This document shows, piece after piece, positions 1-8,307 of a DNA stretch of 33,969 nucleotides. Below the pieces are notes generated by a model, which did no database searches, was not told where the DNA came from, and saw nothing but the letters and a program-made list of their open reading frames with translations. This DNA is from Phycisphaerales bacterium. Lineage in GTDB: Bacteria; Planctomycetota; Phycisphaerae; Phycisphaerales; SM1A02. A program made the translations under genes and the position numbers. The stretch is taken from positions 1-33,969 of the forward strand of contig JAPKCC010000029.1 in the NCBI GenBank assembly GCA_028823105.1, given 5' to 3'. How positions within the stretch are numbered: position 1 is the stretch's first letter; each line of letters starts with the position of its first letter.

Positions 1-1391
1 AACCAGCCGGCGATCTCCAGCATCTCGACCAAGGCCCGCTGCACAAGTTCGTCATCTTCCACGAGAAGCATGCGTCTACCCATCAGCCCTGTTGCCGGGG
101 GCATGTCCTTGAGCGAATCCGTCCGAGCGGCGGCGCAGAAGGGAAGATGGACGGAGATAGTCGTGCCCGAACCCATTCGAGTCTGGACGTCGATCGTTCC
201 CGAACAACGCTCGATGATCCACCAGACCGTCGACAGGCCGAGTCCGGTGCCTTCACCGAGATCCTTCGTCGTGAAGAAGGGTTCGAAGATCCGAGGAAAC
301 GCCGCCTCATCGATCCCGACTCCGTGATCTTCAACTTCGATGACGCTCCAGGTTCCGGGCGGACGATCGGCTCCGAACATCGGGACCGGCGACTCATTCC
401 GCTCGATACGAGTACGGATCGTGATAGCCCCACCACTCGGCATCGCGTCTCGGGCATTCACCACGAGATTGACGATCACCTGCTGCAGCGCGACCGGATC
501 CGCCTTCACACCCTGCGCCTCCGGATCGAGTTCGATCTCAAGCTTCACTCGATCTCCGAGCAATGGTTCGAGGAGCGATCTGCTCTCTCGAACTGCTTCG
601 GCCAACTCGATATCGCCGACCTCGAGCCGTCGACGACGCGCGAACACCAGCAGTCTCGCCGTGATGCCTGCCGCCCGATCGCTCGCCTCTTGGATCGCAT
701 CGAAGTGCCGAACCGCGGCCGCAAGATCACCGGCGGTCGCCCCGAGCGTCGCATGGCCCGAAATCGCCAGAAGAACGTTGTTGAAATCGTGGGCGACGCC
801 ACTGGCGAGTTGACCGATCGCCTCCATCTTCTGCGATTGAAGCAATTGATCCTCGAGCACCGCCCGCGTCCGTAGTTCCTTTTCGAGCTCCTGATTCCGA
901 CCTTTCAACTCCGCAGAAGCATCGCGAAGACGATTCGCCAGACGCCGCATGTCTTCCATGGAGTTGTTTTTCGCCTGGAGAAGCACCAGAAGCTCCGCGA
1001 CCCCAGCATTGGCGGGAAAGTCCTGCAAGCGAAGGCCCTGACCAGCGAGCTCGGAGAGATCCGAGATCCACGGGTGTCCGAGAAAACGCATGAGTTCCGA
1101 ATGTTCGTCGTGAATGAACTCGCCACGCAGTTGAATGCCGTCGAGCATCGGCAGATTGACGATCTGCATCTCCCCATCCGTCTTGCGGAGGGATTCGAAG
1201 TCTCGAACCGGAAGCGGCGTCTCAAGCACGGCGAGTTCGAAGAACGAAACATTCTTCAATCGATCACCCGCCAAGGCCGCCAGACGCGGCCCGGAAACGA
1301 CGATTCTTCCGTCGGCGTCGACCCCGAAATGGAATGGGAAGGCCCGATCGAGAATCCATGGTGCCAGAAACTCGTGCGGGTCAAGGGTCAA
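1..1391 (-). CDS. H-NOX-associated (HNOBA) hybrid histidine kinase, C-terminus cut by window edge
   Basis: This gene has no ATG start and runs off the left edge after 463 codons. In order it holds an HNOBA domain (about residues 15-145, with FHFGVDADGRIV and LRGEF...FLGHPWISDL), a short coiled coil (about 140-185), a HisKA domain with His201 in SGVAHDFNN, an HATPase (about 300-418, with VNARDAM, DHGVGI and GTGLGLS) and the start of a receiver (about 439 onward, MLLVEDDE). The phosphoacceptor Asp of the receiver lies beyond the window. The likely start is TTG at 1391, overlapping the TGA of the H-NOX gene; no in-frame ATG occurs before residue 75. HNOBA domains are known partners of H-NOX haem proteins, so this kinase should take its signal from the neighbouring NO sensor and pass phosphate to its own receiver. 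Domain calls are firm; the start codon is inferred. Confidence 0.9.
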   Translation of the reverse strand, partial: MTLDPHEFLAPWILDRAFPFHFGVDADGRIVVSGPRLAALAGDRLKNVSFFELAVLETPLPVRDFESLRKTDGEMQIVNLPMLDGIQLRGEFIHDEHSELMRFLGHPWISDLSELAGQGLRLQDFPANAGVAELLVLLQAKNNSMEDMRRLANRLRDASAELKGRNQELEKELRTRAVLEDQLLQSQKMEAIGQLASGVAHDFNNVLLAISGHATLGATAGDLAAAVRHFDAIQEASDRAAGITARLLVFARRRRLEVGDIELAEAVRESRSLLEPLLGDRVKLEIELDPEAQGVKADPVALQQVIVNLVVNARDAMPSGGAITIRTRIERNESPVPMFGADRPPGTWSVIEVEDHGVGIDEAAFPRIFEPFFTTKDLGEGTGLGLSTVWWIIERCSGTIDVQTRMGSGTTISVHLPFCAAARTDSLKDMPPATGLMGRRMLLVEDDELVQRALVEMLEIAGW

Positions 1392-1960
1392 CGTTTCACC
1401 ACATCCTCGGCGGTGCCCACGTAGAGAATCTTGAAGGCGTCGTGAGCCTCCTCACCCTCGCCGGTCCTGAACGGCGTGACTTCCACCTCTCTTCCGAATC
1501 GAGAAGCGAGCCCCTTCACCAATCCGGTCACCAACGCCGAAAGTCCGGGCCGATGGCTGAAGTAGTGCAAGGTCAGTCCCGAATCTGTCGAGTCGGAAAT
1601 CCGAAATCTCGGTGGCTTGAGATCGGGGAACGCGAGCTTCACTCGTGCATGCATCTGATCAAGATTTGCAAGGAATTCCGGGAGGGTCTTCCCGGCGGAA
1701 TCAAGCAGTTCTCCGTATCCCTCGACCGCGGTGTATTCGACCCAGTAACTGCCGAACGCCTCGAGGATGGTCTCCGCACTCAGCCCCAGTTCCTCGGACG
1801 CGGCGGCGACGAGATCGTAGGTCACCGAATCGTCATAACTCTCCATCGAGATGAAGTCCTCTTCCTGAACACCCGCTCGACTTCGAATTCGATTCCAGGC
1901 ATCGATCCCGAATTGCTCTGTGACGAGGCCCTTGACCGCCCGGTTGATTAGTCCATACAT
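1388..1960 (-). CDS. H-NOX haem nitric-oxide sensor
   Basis: This 190-residue stand-alone H-NOX (haem NO/O2-binding, PF07700 type) protein begins MYGLINRAVKGLV. The predicted proximal haem ligand is His104 in LDQMHARVK, and the haem-propionate motif YxSxR is intact (Tyr133, Ser135, Arg137). The segment after it, RPGLSALVTGL, aligns with the soluble guanylate cyclase stretch REGLQDIVIGI. It therefore has Leu143 where O2-binding H-NOX proteins carry a distal Tyr, which predicts an NO-selective, O2-excluding site. I chose the ATG at 1960 because family members begin here and GGAG lies about 8 bases upstream; the frame is also open further upstream. The TGA overlaps the TTG start of the HNOBA kinase, so the two form one operon. 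In known systems H-NOX with bound NO changes partner kinase activity. Confidence 0.93.
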   Translation of the reverse strand: MYGLINRAVKGLVTEQFGIDAWNRIRSRAGVQEEDFISMESYDDSVTYDLVAAASEELGLSAETILEAFGSYWVEYTAVEGYGELLDSAGKTLPEFLANLDQMHARVKLAFPDLKPPRFRISDSTDSGLTLHYFSHRPGLSALVTGLVKGLASRFGREVEVTPFRTGEGEEAHDAFKILYVGTAEDVVKR

Positions 1961-1988
1961 TCCACACTCCAGAAGAATCCGAAACCTC

Positions 1989-1994
1989 ATCATA
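1989..1994 (-). promoter_or_regulatory. Possible -10 element of the H-NOX/kinase operon
   Basis: TATGAT on the minus strand would place transcription about 20 bases before the H-NOX ATG, leaving room for its GGAG ribosome site. No convincing -35 box is visible. It lies in the 118-base divergent gap shared with the plus-strand SYLF gene. Confidence 0.3.
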
Positions 1995-2078
1995 GACCGA
2001 GGCCAGACCGCTCGCAGAGCCGCCAATGCTCCTCCCGGACCGATCAGAACCTATTTTCACCGCAAGGAATCCACAAGA

Positions 2079-2651
2079 ATGCGACCCACCCTCAGTACCG
2101 TCCTCCTCGCAGGCCTCCTCGTCACTTCCGTCGCGATCTCCGGATGTGGCAGCGTGCCGACCACCCAGAGCGGGATGAACACCAAGATGGAGACCGTGGT
2201 GCCGGCGGCGAACAAGGCCGTCAATACCATTCTTGCGAAGGATTCAAGCCTGCAACCGCTCATGGACAACGCGTACGGCTACATCATCTTCCCCAGCGTG
2301 GCAAGTGGTGCACTCATCGTCGGGGGACAAGGCGGCGACGGCGTGGTGTTCAGGAACGGCGCACCGTGGGGACTCGCGAAACTCGCCAGCGGATCCATCG
2401 GTCTCCAGGTCGGCGGAGAGACGTTTATCGAACTCGTCATCATGCAGACCGAAGACGCCTTCAATGCGGTCACCGCCGACAAGTTCTCCTTCACCGCTGG
2501 TGTCAATGCCACCGCGGTCAAGGCCGGCGCCGCCCTCGAAGCGAAATTTAACAACGGCATCGCCGCCTTCGTGTCGACCAACGGAGGCCTGATGGCCTCG
2601 GCAGCAATTGGCGGCCAGAAGATCACTTGCTATCCCGCGAACATCGAGTGA
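2079..2651 (+). CDS. SYLF-domain (Ysc84-like) lipoprotein
   Basis: This 190-residue protein has a lipoprotein signal peptide (hydrophobic LSTVLLAGLLVTSVAI, lipobox ISGC), so it is predicted to be an anchored envelope protein. The rest is a SYLF (DUF500/Ysc84) domain, recognised by AYGYIIFPSVASGALIVGG, the LASGSIGLQVGGETFIELV core and a glycine-rich end. Eukaryotic SYLF domains bind phosphoinositide lipids; the bacterial role is not established. The frame is open further upstream, but ATG 2079 begins the signal peptide and is preceded by AAGG. A second SYLF lipoprotein lies at 4520-5155, on the other side of the antiporter gene that follows 43 bases downstream. The gene is divergent from the H-NOX operon. 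Confidence 0.88.
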   Translation: MRPTLSTVLLAGLLVTSVAISGCGSVPTTQSGMNTKMETVVPAANKAVNTILAKDSSLQPLMDNAYGYIIFPSVASGALIVGGQGGDGVVFRNGAPWGLAKLASGSIGLQVGGETFIELVIMQTEDAFNAVTADKFSFTAGVNATAVKAGAALEAKFNNGIAAFVSTNGGLMASAAIGGQKITCYPANIE

Positions 2652-2694
2652 CCCCCCCGATCAAGCCTAAGACTCACTCGGTGGTAACTCATCC

Positions 2695-4452
2695 ATGACC
2701 GACTTCTCCGGCTGGAACATTCTCGGAGAAGTACTGCTTTTGGTGGGCTCTGCCGTGGCCCTCGGCGTGGCGCTGGAATCGATCAAGATCAGCGCCATCA
2801 TCGGGTACCTCTTGGCCGGGGTGCTCCTCGGGCCGAGCGTCTTTGGCCTCGTCGGCGACGACGGGAATCTAGAGGTGGTGGCCGAACTCGGCGTGTCGCT
2901 CCTTCTCTTCTCCATCGGCCTCGAACTCACGCCGACCCGGCTGCGCGGGTTCGGCATCCGAGGCGCCATCGTCGGCGTCGTCCAGGTCGTCCTCACGATC
3001 CTGATCGGAACCGGCGTCGCCTTTCTGTTCGGACTTGAATGGCGCGAAGCGGCCATCCTCGGCTGCATGGTCGCACTGAGTTCCACCGCGGTGGTGGCGA
3101 GGCTCCTGAATGAACGCGGGGAGCTCGAGTCACCGCGAGGCCGCGAGACGCTCGCCGTGCTCCTGGCCCAGGACGGCCTGCTCGTCCCGATCCTCCTTCT
3201 GGTGGGATTCTTGGGAGGGACCGCGGGAGAGACCGACGCCGCGCCCGGCATCGCCGGCCAACTGGCCAGCGCCGCGGTCGACATCCTCATCATGGTCGCA
3301 TCGATCGCGGTGCTCGGGATCTTCGTGATCCCACGCCTCCTGAACGCTTCGATTCTTCGAAGGAACCGCGATTTCGCGATCGTCATCGCGATCACCACCT
3401 GCCTCGCGGCGGCATGGGGAAGCCACTCGCTCGGCCTGTCCCCCGCACTCGGTTCCTTTGTCGCAGGCGTGCTTCTCGCACGGGTGTCTTTTTCTCGCCA
3501 GATCCGAGCCGATACCGGCGCGCTTCGGGCCGTGTTCCTGACGCTCTTCTTCGCCTCCGTCGGGATGCTCGCAAACGTGAGAGAGATGGTCCAGCCCGAG
3601 GTCCTGAAACTGCTCCTTGCGATCCTCTTCATCGGCCTGTTTCTCAAAGTCCTCATCGCCTGGTTCGCCATTCGGATCACCGGCGGGCATCGTCGGATCG
3701 CCATCGGCGCCGCGATCTGTCTGGCACAGTTCGGCGAGTTTAGCTTTGTGATCGGGAGCGAAGCCCTCAAGTCCGAGATCATCAGCCCCGAGATGTTCCA
3801 AGCCGCGATCGGCGCGTCGCTTATCTCACTTTTCGCAACGCCGTTGCTCGTGGCGAAAGCGAAGCCGATCTCGACGTCCATCGATCGACTGCTGGTGCGT
3901 CTTCACATCTGGAAATCAATCGTTCCGCCCAAGTCGTCGGCCGACTCCGAGCTGTCAGGACACATCATCATCGTCGGGTACGGTCCGGCTGGAGCCGAGG
4001 TCGCTCGAACCGCCACGCTCGCCGGTCTCACCCCGTTGGTAATCGACATAAATCAGCGTCTCGTCGAACGGGCGGCCGCCGAGGGATTCCGGTCGGTATT
4101 CGGAGACGGGGCCCAGCACGAGATTCTCGAACACCTCGGCGCGAGTCGAGCGGCGGCATTGGTCATGACGTTGCCAGAGCCACAGGCTGCAATGGCCACG
4201 ATCACCCAGTTCAGATCGCTCAACCAAGATGCCATCATCGTCGCCCGTGGCCGCTACGAGAGATGGGTGGCGGATCTCGAAATGGCAGGCGCCGACTATG
4301 TCATCAGCGAAGAGTCGACCGCCGGCACCATGCTCGGAGCCACGCTGGTCTCGAGGCTCACGGGTGATACCAACGCCGCCGCTGATCTGACCGGCATGAC
4401 CGGCATGACCGAAATTCCGGACCCGCCGAATTCCAATGAGGATGAGGCGTAG
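2695..4452 (+). CDS. Kef/CPA2-type monovalent cation:proton antiporter with TrkA-N domain
   Basis: A 585-residue inner-membrane protein. Roughly residues 1-395 are a Na/H-exchanger fold with a dozen or so hydrophobic segments. They include the family stretches IIGYLLAGVLLGPSVFG, ELGVSLLLFSIGLELTP and LSSTAVVARLLNERGEL. Residues from about 423 form a cytoplasmic Rossmann (RCK_N/TrkA-N) domain with the dinucleotide motif GYGPAG and an acidic residue at the end of the second strand (VIDI). No TrkA-C domain follows; the protein ends in a short acidic tail. By family it exchanges K+ or Na+ for protons under nucleotide or redox control. It follows the first SYLF gene by 43 bases and may be co-transcribed with it. 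Ion specificity cannot be read from the sequence. Confidence 0.93.
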   Translation: MTDFSGWNILGEVLLLVGSAVALGVALESIKISAIIGYLLAGVLLGPSVFGLVGDDGNLEVVAELGVSLLLFSIGLELTPTRLRGFGIRGAIVGVVQVVLTILIGTGVAFLFGLEWREAAILGCMVALSSTAVVARLLNERGELESPRGRETLAVLLAQDGLLVPILLLVGFLGGTAGETDAAPGIAGQLASAAVDILIMVASIAVLGIFVIPRLLNASILRRNRDFAIVIAITTCLAAAWGSHSLGLSPALGSFVAGVLLARVSFSRQIRADTGALRAVFLTLFFASVGMLANVREMVQPEVLKLLLAILFIGLFLKVLIAWFAIRITGGHRRIAIGAAICLAQFGEFSFVIGSEALKSEIISPEMFQAAIGASLISLFATPLLVAKAKPISTSIDRLLVRLHIWKSIVPPKSSADSELSGHIIIVGYGPAGAEVARTATLAGLTPLVIDINQRLVERAAAEGFRSVFGDGAQHEILEHLGASRAAALVMTLPEPQAAMATITQFRSLNQDAIIVARGRYERWVADLEMAGADYVISEESTAGTMLGATLVSRLTGDTNAAADLTGMTGMTEIPDPPNSNEDEA

Positions 4453-4498
4453 AACGTCGCGGTCCGCAGATCGCATTTCCCCGGGCGTATTCGTCGTC

Positions 4499-4529
4499 GA
4501 TAAAAATGTAGCCGACCGGTCAGCGGTCG
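4499..4529 (-). terminator. Terminator of the second SYLF gene
   Basis: A 6-bp stem (CGACCG/CGGTCG at 4513-4518 and 4524-4529, 5-base loop) overlaps the stop codon on the minus strand. It is followed five bases later by a T-rich run (ATTTTTAT). It lies between the convergent antiporter and SYLF genes. Confidence 0.45.
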
Positions 4530-5155
4530 AGCTCACTCCACAGCGATTCGGCACCGGACATTGCCCCGACACTGCCATCGAGAACGCCGTGGGGATTCGT
4601 GCCGTCCCCGTAGGACTTCAACATCAACTTCTCATCGATGCTGACGCCGAGTCCGCCGATCACCGCACCGCCGTACAGCCCCTTGATGATCGAGATCACC
4701 GTGGTGTCGTCAGCCTTCATCGGATCGCCTACCGTCCCGGTCGCACGAATCGCGGTTCCGCTCGCCTTTGCGATGAATCGCGTCCCGTCGAACACGAAGT
4801 CCTCGAAGGCTTCGGTCGATCGGAAGACCAGAACGATGTCGGCGGTCTTTCCGCCGATCTGCAGACCGATGCTTCCCGAAATGTAGTCGAGCGGCAACGG
4901 TGCAGACCATGCATCGTTCAGACGCCGCATCGCGACACCATGCCCACCCATCATCCCGATCCCCAGTCCGCCGCCCCCGATCTCGAGAATCACCACACCT
5001 TTGGCATCGGCGAAGGTCGAGCCGTCGATCTTGCCGTCGAGTCGAAGGTCGCTGACGACCCGAGCATCCTGAAAACTCTGGTAGGCGATGGAGTCTGGTC
5101 CGCAACCCGTTCCCGCGAAGAACGCCAGGGAAAGCACACCGAAAACGATCGACAT
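4520..5155 (-). CDS. Second SYLF-domain envelope protein
   Basis: A 211-residue SYLF-family protein starting at the ATG at 5155. The hydrophobic N-terminus (MSIVFGVLSLAFFAGTGC) looks like a lipoprotein signal, although Gly at -3 of the lipobox is atypical. The SYLF core is clear: VVILEIGGGGLGIGMMGG, YISGSIGLQIGGKTADIVLVF and GLGVSIDEKLM. It resembles the plus-strand SYLF lipoprotein in the SGSIGLQ-GG motif but is clearly a different, longer protein. A GTG at 5230 would add 25 residues with a second hydrophobic stretch; I prefer the shorter form, though neither start has a well-spaced ribosome site. It converges on the antiporter and is divergent from the porin gene. The molecular role is unknown beyond the family's lipid-binding reputation. 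Confidence 0.82.
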   Translation of the reverse strand: MSIVFGVLSLAFFAGTGCGPDSIAYQSFQDARVVSDLRLDGKIDGSTFADAKGVVILEIGGGGLGIGMMGGHGVAMRRLNDAWSAPLPLDYISGSIGLQIGGKTADIVLVFRSTEAFEDFVFDGTRFIAKASGTAIRATGTVGDPMKADDTTVISIIKGLYGGAVIGGLGVSIDEKLMLKSYGDGTNPHGVLDGSVGAMSGAESLWSELDR

Positions 5156-5274
5156 CCTTGATCGGCGTGCACATGCGATAGATGCCACACATGCGAAAGT
5201 AGGAATGATCATGTTCTTGATCCAATACACGGGTTACGAGGTGGTCACGGTTGCACATTGACCCCAGACAGAGC

Positions 5275-5278
5275 GAGG
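5275..5278 (+). promoter_or_regulatory. Ribosome binding site that decides the porin start
   Basis: GAGG lies 8 bases before the ATG at 5287 but only 2 bases before the in-frame ATG at 5281, so the second ATG is the likely start. Confidence 0.5.
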
Positions 5279-5286
5279 ATATGCAT

Positions 5287-6765
5287 ATGAGAATACCTCC
5301 TCGCCTCGGTTTCATCTTTCTGATCCTTCTCAACCTTGGATCGTCGCCGGCGGTGGCCTCGTCAGAGGACTCCAATACCGATGCGGAACCCGATTCTCAG
5401 GTGATCCGACTTGGGAATCGCCAGCAGACCCAGTTCGCCGCAGACATCGATACCCAATCCGGCGTGACGCCGTTCATCCCCTTCCGGGACGAACCCACGA
5501 AGTACGAGCCGTTCGCCGACGCTCCACCCCTGGGCATCACCGATCTCAATCCGCTTCTGGGGAGTCCCTTGGCCGCACCTCTGGCGCCGCTCCGGAATGG
5601 CGAGTCATGGACGAAGCAGAACATGGGACTCACTTGGAACATCTACTACACCCTGCTTTATCAGCATGCGACGAGGACCAATCAGGGCCTTGGAAGAGAC
5701 GCGGGCAGCGGCCGGCTTGACCTGAACTTCGACTGGGTCATCTTCGATGAGCCGGGACTCGGCCGCGGAAGCATCGGCTTTCTGCTCAGAAGCGGCGTTG
5801 AACTTGGACAACCCAACACCTACGCCATGGGAAACGCCGTCGGGGCGGCGCCGGTCAATCTCAACGCGCTCCAATGGACGTATCCCACTTCGTTCGACCT
5901 GCTTTACTGGCAACAAGGTTGGTGCGACGACCGAGTGGTCGCAAGCGTGGGCAAGATTCACCCCAATCAGTACATTCAGCTGAGCCGCGTCGCCAACGAC
6001 GAAAGTCGCCAGTTCCTAGCCGGCGTCTTCGACGGACTGAATACCCTCGGCTCGACACTCGGTACGTATACCGCGGGCGCCGCGATCCAAGTCGTCCCAG
6101 TCAATGGCCTCTACATCAACGCGATCTGGGCGGATCCCGAGGGCGGCCCCGACGAGGGGTTCGGAGATCTGGGGGACGGGGCCTGGTGGGCAGCGGCACA
6201 GATCGGACTCACCCCGGTACTCCAGGGGTTCGATGGGAACGAAGTCACAGGCAACTGGAACGTCGTGTTCGCGGGAACCAACCGCGGGGTAACATCGTCG
6301 ACGCTACAACCTCAGAGTCAAGCTCAGAGCCAAGGCCAGTCCAACGGACAGGGCTTCGGAGTGATTCTTCAGCAAGGCCTCATGGCCACAACCGAAAACG
6401 AGAATGAATGGAGTTGGGGGGTCATGGTCGAACAGGGCCTGGCCAGCGATTTCGATCTGCTCCTCCAGTACGGTTCGAGCACCGAAGGCATGTCCGCGAT
6501 CGATCGGCAGTTCAATGCCGCGATCCGATGGGACCGTCCGTTCGGGCGGCGCGACGAAGCGATCGGCGCCGGCTTCAGTTGGTCACGCCCCACCGATCTC
6601 TATAGCCCGTCACGCCGCGAGATCATGATGATCGAGACCTACTACCGGATCCAACTCACCGAGAGCATGCAGCTCTCGCCGGATCTCCAGATCGTCCTGC
6701 AACCCGCGACCGGCGCTGATAGCCCGGTCTTGGTCTTCGGCATCCGGTTGAAGACCCAGTTCTGA
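5287..6765 (+). CDS. OprB-family carbohydrate-selective porin
   Basis: A 492-residue predicted outer-membrane beta-barrel with a cleavable signal peptide (LGFIFLILLNLGSSPAVAS). Family features are the early GLTWNIYYTLLYQHATRTNQG segment, alternating aromatic and polar strands (LDLNFDWVIFDE, WAAAQIGLTP, GNWNVVFAG, WSWGVMVEQG), a late QLSPDLQIVLQPATG strand, and a terminal aromatic (KTQF) as in barrel proteins recognised by the BAM complex. OprB porins let sugars diffuse across the outer membrane, which fits the many carbohydrate enzymes in the window. A short Gln/Ser-rich repeat (QSQAQSQGQSNGQG) about 345 residues in probably forms an extracellular loop. The gene ends at a strong hairpin facing the convergent oxidoreductase gene. 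Confidence 0.85.
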   Translation: MRIPPRLGFIFLILLNLGSSPAVASSEDSNTDAEPDSQVIRLGNRQQTQFAADIDTQSGVTPFIPFRDEPTKYEPFADAPPLGITDLNPLLGSPLAAPLAPLRNGESWTKQNMGLTWNIYYTLLYQHATRTNQGLGRDAGSGRLDLNFDWVIFDEPGLGRGSIGFLLRSGVELGQPNTYAMGNAVGAAPVNLNALQWTYPTSFDLLYWQQGWCDDRVVASVGKIHPNQYIQLSRVANDESRQFLAGVFDGLNTLGSTLGTYTAGAAIQVVPVNGLYINAIWADPEGGPDEGFGDLGDGAWWAAAQIGLTPVLQGFDGNEVTGNWNVVFAGTNRGVTSSTLQPQSQAQSQGQSNGQGFGVILQQGLMATTENENEWSWGVMVEQGLASDFDLLLQYGSSTEGMSAIDRQFNAAIRWDRPFGRRDEAIGAGFSWSRPTDLYSPSRREIMMIETYYRIQLTESMQLSPDLQIVLQPATGADSPVLVFGIRLKTQF

Positions 6766-6783
6766 CCCGCCGACCAACGAGAA

Positions 6784-6808
6784 AGGCCGCCCCTACGCGG
6801 GGCGGCCT
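6784..6808. terminator. Perfect 10-bp hairpin between convergent genes
   Basis: AGGCCGCCCC and GGGGCGGCCT form a perfect 10-bp GC-rich stem around TACGC. It lies 18 bases after the porin stop and 30 bases after the oxidoreductase stop on the other strand, so it may serve both. No long T run follows on either side. Confidence 0.7.
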
Positions 6809-6838
6809 CGAATCTCGTCTTCGGTTCGATCGATGAAC

Positions 6839-8197
6839 TCAGAGCCCGGCAACCGCCCAGCCATCCCGATACTGACGGGTGACGTACTGGTTGAGCTCGG
6901 GCTTGTTGGTGAACTTCATCCCTTGGGCATCCCACTCGAGCATCTCGTTGGGAGCGCGACTTGCCAGGGCTCCGATGGCGAGGGTCTCCGAGACCTTGCC
7001 GGCGTAGCTGAGCGGCGTCAGGCAGGGATCGCCGCCTCGGGCCTGATCGACCCACAGGTGCCAGTGATTGCCACCACGAGCCTGAGGCATCTCCATGTTG
7101 CGTTCCATGCCCTTGCGGAAGTACTTGTAGCCATCGCCTCCCTGGGGAACGAGGAGCGACGCCTTCTCGCCGACGATGACCACCACGTTCTGCGGAAGCA
7201 CGTAATCAGCAGGAAGTCCGAGCTGCGACGGGGGCGGCGTCACCTTGCCGTCGTACCACGTGAAGGGGATGTCCTCCCCACCCGAAGCCTTGTTCCCCGC
7301 GAAGACCATCTTGACGACCTCCGTGGAGGGGTACTGGTCGTCGGTGCCGTCTTTGGCTTCGCAGATCACGGTCTTCGGATCTCCAAGATCCAGAGGCTGG
7401 AAGGCCGCGTCGACGATATGACACGCCATGTCACCGAGGGCGCCACAACCGAAGTCGCGGACACCACGCCATGCGAACGGCGCGTACGCCTTGTCGAGGT
7501 ACGGTCGCGAAGGTGCCGTGCCGAGCCACAGGTCCCATTCGAGATAGCCGGGGACCGGGTTGCTCCCAGGAGTCCGCGCATTCCCCTGAGGCCACCAGCC
7601 GTTCGGCCGGTCGGTCCACGCGTGAATCTCCTTGATCCGCCCGCAGATTCCGTCGCGGACGCCCTGCATGCACCGCTGCTTCATGACGCGTGACGCATTC
7701 TGCGTACCCATCTGGGTCGCCAGTTCCGGCTTCGCCAAGGCGGTGTTTCGCAGCGCTCGGCACTCGTGCACGGAGTGCGCGAGGGGCTTCTGACAATAGA
7801 CGTGCTTGTTCTGGTTGAGGGCCGTCATCGCGATGATGGCGTGCATGTGGTCGGGCGTGGTGACCGAGACGGCGTCGATCTGATCACCCATCGAGTCGAA
7901 CATCTCGCGGAAGTCAACGAACGTCTTCGCACCCTTGTGCTTGTCCGCGGCGGACTTGAGGTTGTTCCGATCGACGTCACAGAGCGCCACCATGGCCACT
8001 TCCGGGTGAGCCGAGATCTGCCCAAGGTCACTCGCGCCCATTCCGCCGACACCCACAGAGGCGACATTGGTTTTTTCGAGAACCCCGCCCCGACCGAGCG
8101 TCGGCTTCCAGCCGACAAGGACAACACCGGCGGCAGCGGCAGATTTAATGAACGTACGGCGACCGAAGCTGCCGTTGGCGAGATGCGATTCTGTCAT
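6839..8197 (-). CDS. Tat-exported Gfo/Idh/MocA-family oxidoreductase
   Basis: A 452-residue NAD(P)-dependent sugar oxidoreductase of the Gfo/Idh/MocA family. The N-terminus has a twin-arginine signal (Arg13-Arg14 in GRRTFIK followed by AAAAGVVLVG), so it is folded with its cofactor and exported. The Rossmann motif is GVGGMG (49-54), followed by ALCDVD; TTPDHMHA and CQKPLAHS mark the active-site side, with Lys137 in a QKP motif where most members have EKP. The C-terminal half is the usual beta-sheet substrate domain (DFGCGALGDMACHIVD, GGNHWHLWVDQARGG). AGGAG sits 7 bases before the ATG. It lies 110 bases downstream of a DUF1080 gene on the same strand. In this phylum such enzymes are linked to oxidising glycosides to 3-keto forms; the substrate here is unknown. 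Confidence 0.92.
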   Translation of the reverse strand: MTESHLANGSFGRRTFIKSAAAAGVVLVGWKPTLGRGGVLEKTNVASVGVGGMGASDLGQISAHPEVAMVALCDVDRNNLKSAADKHKGAKTFVDFREMFDSMGDQIDAVSVTTPDHMHAIIAMTALNQNKHVYCQKPLAHSVHECRALRNTALAKPELATQMGTQNASRVMKQRCMQGVRDGICGRIKEIHAWTDRPNGWWPQGNARTPGSNPVPGYLEWDLWLGTAPSRPYLDKAYAPFAWRGVRDFGCGALGDMACHIVDAAFQPLDLGDPKTVICEAKDGTDDQYPSTEVVKMVFAGNKASGGEDIPFTWYDGKVTPPPSQLGLPADYVLPQNVVVIVGEKASLLVPQGGDGYKYFRKGMERNMEMPQARGGNHWHLWVDQARGGDPCLTPLSYAGKVSETLAIGALASRAPNEMLEWDAQGMKFTNKPELNQYVTRQYRDGWAVAGL

Positions 8198-8307
8198 GAC
8201 GGACTCCTGATGCTCGGCGCAAGCCGAGGCGGATTTCGATTCTTGGGGCGTATTGCGGGACCTCGGACCAATCGGAGGATCGTCCGTAGATCGTTCTGAA
8301 ACTGATG

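Noticed and set aside
147-875. A 242-codon plus-strand open frame
   Set aside because: It is antisense to the HNOBA hybrid kinase, which shows an uninterrupted multi-domain kinase in its own frame.
2667-3881. A 404-codon open frame on the minus strand
   Set aside because: It lies antisense to the antiporter membrane domain, with a Ser/Arg/Pro-rich translation lacking domains.
4436-5161. A 241-codon plus-strand open frame after the antiporter
   Set aside because: It is antisense to the second SYLF gene, whose core motifs are clear.
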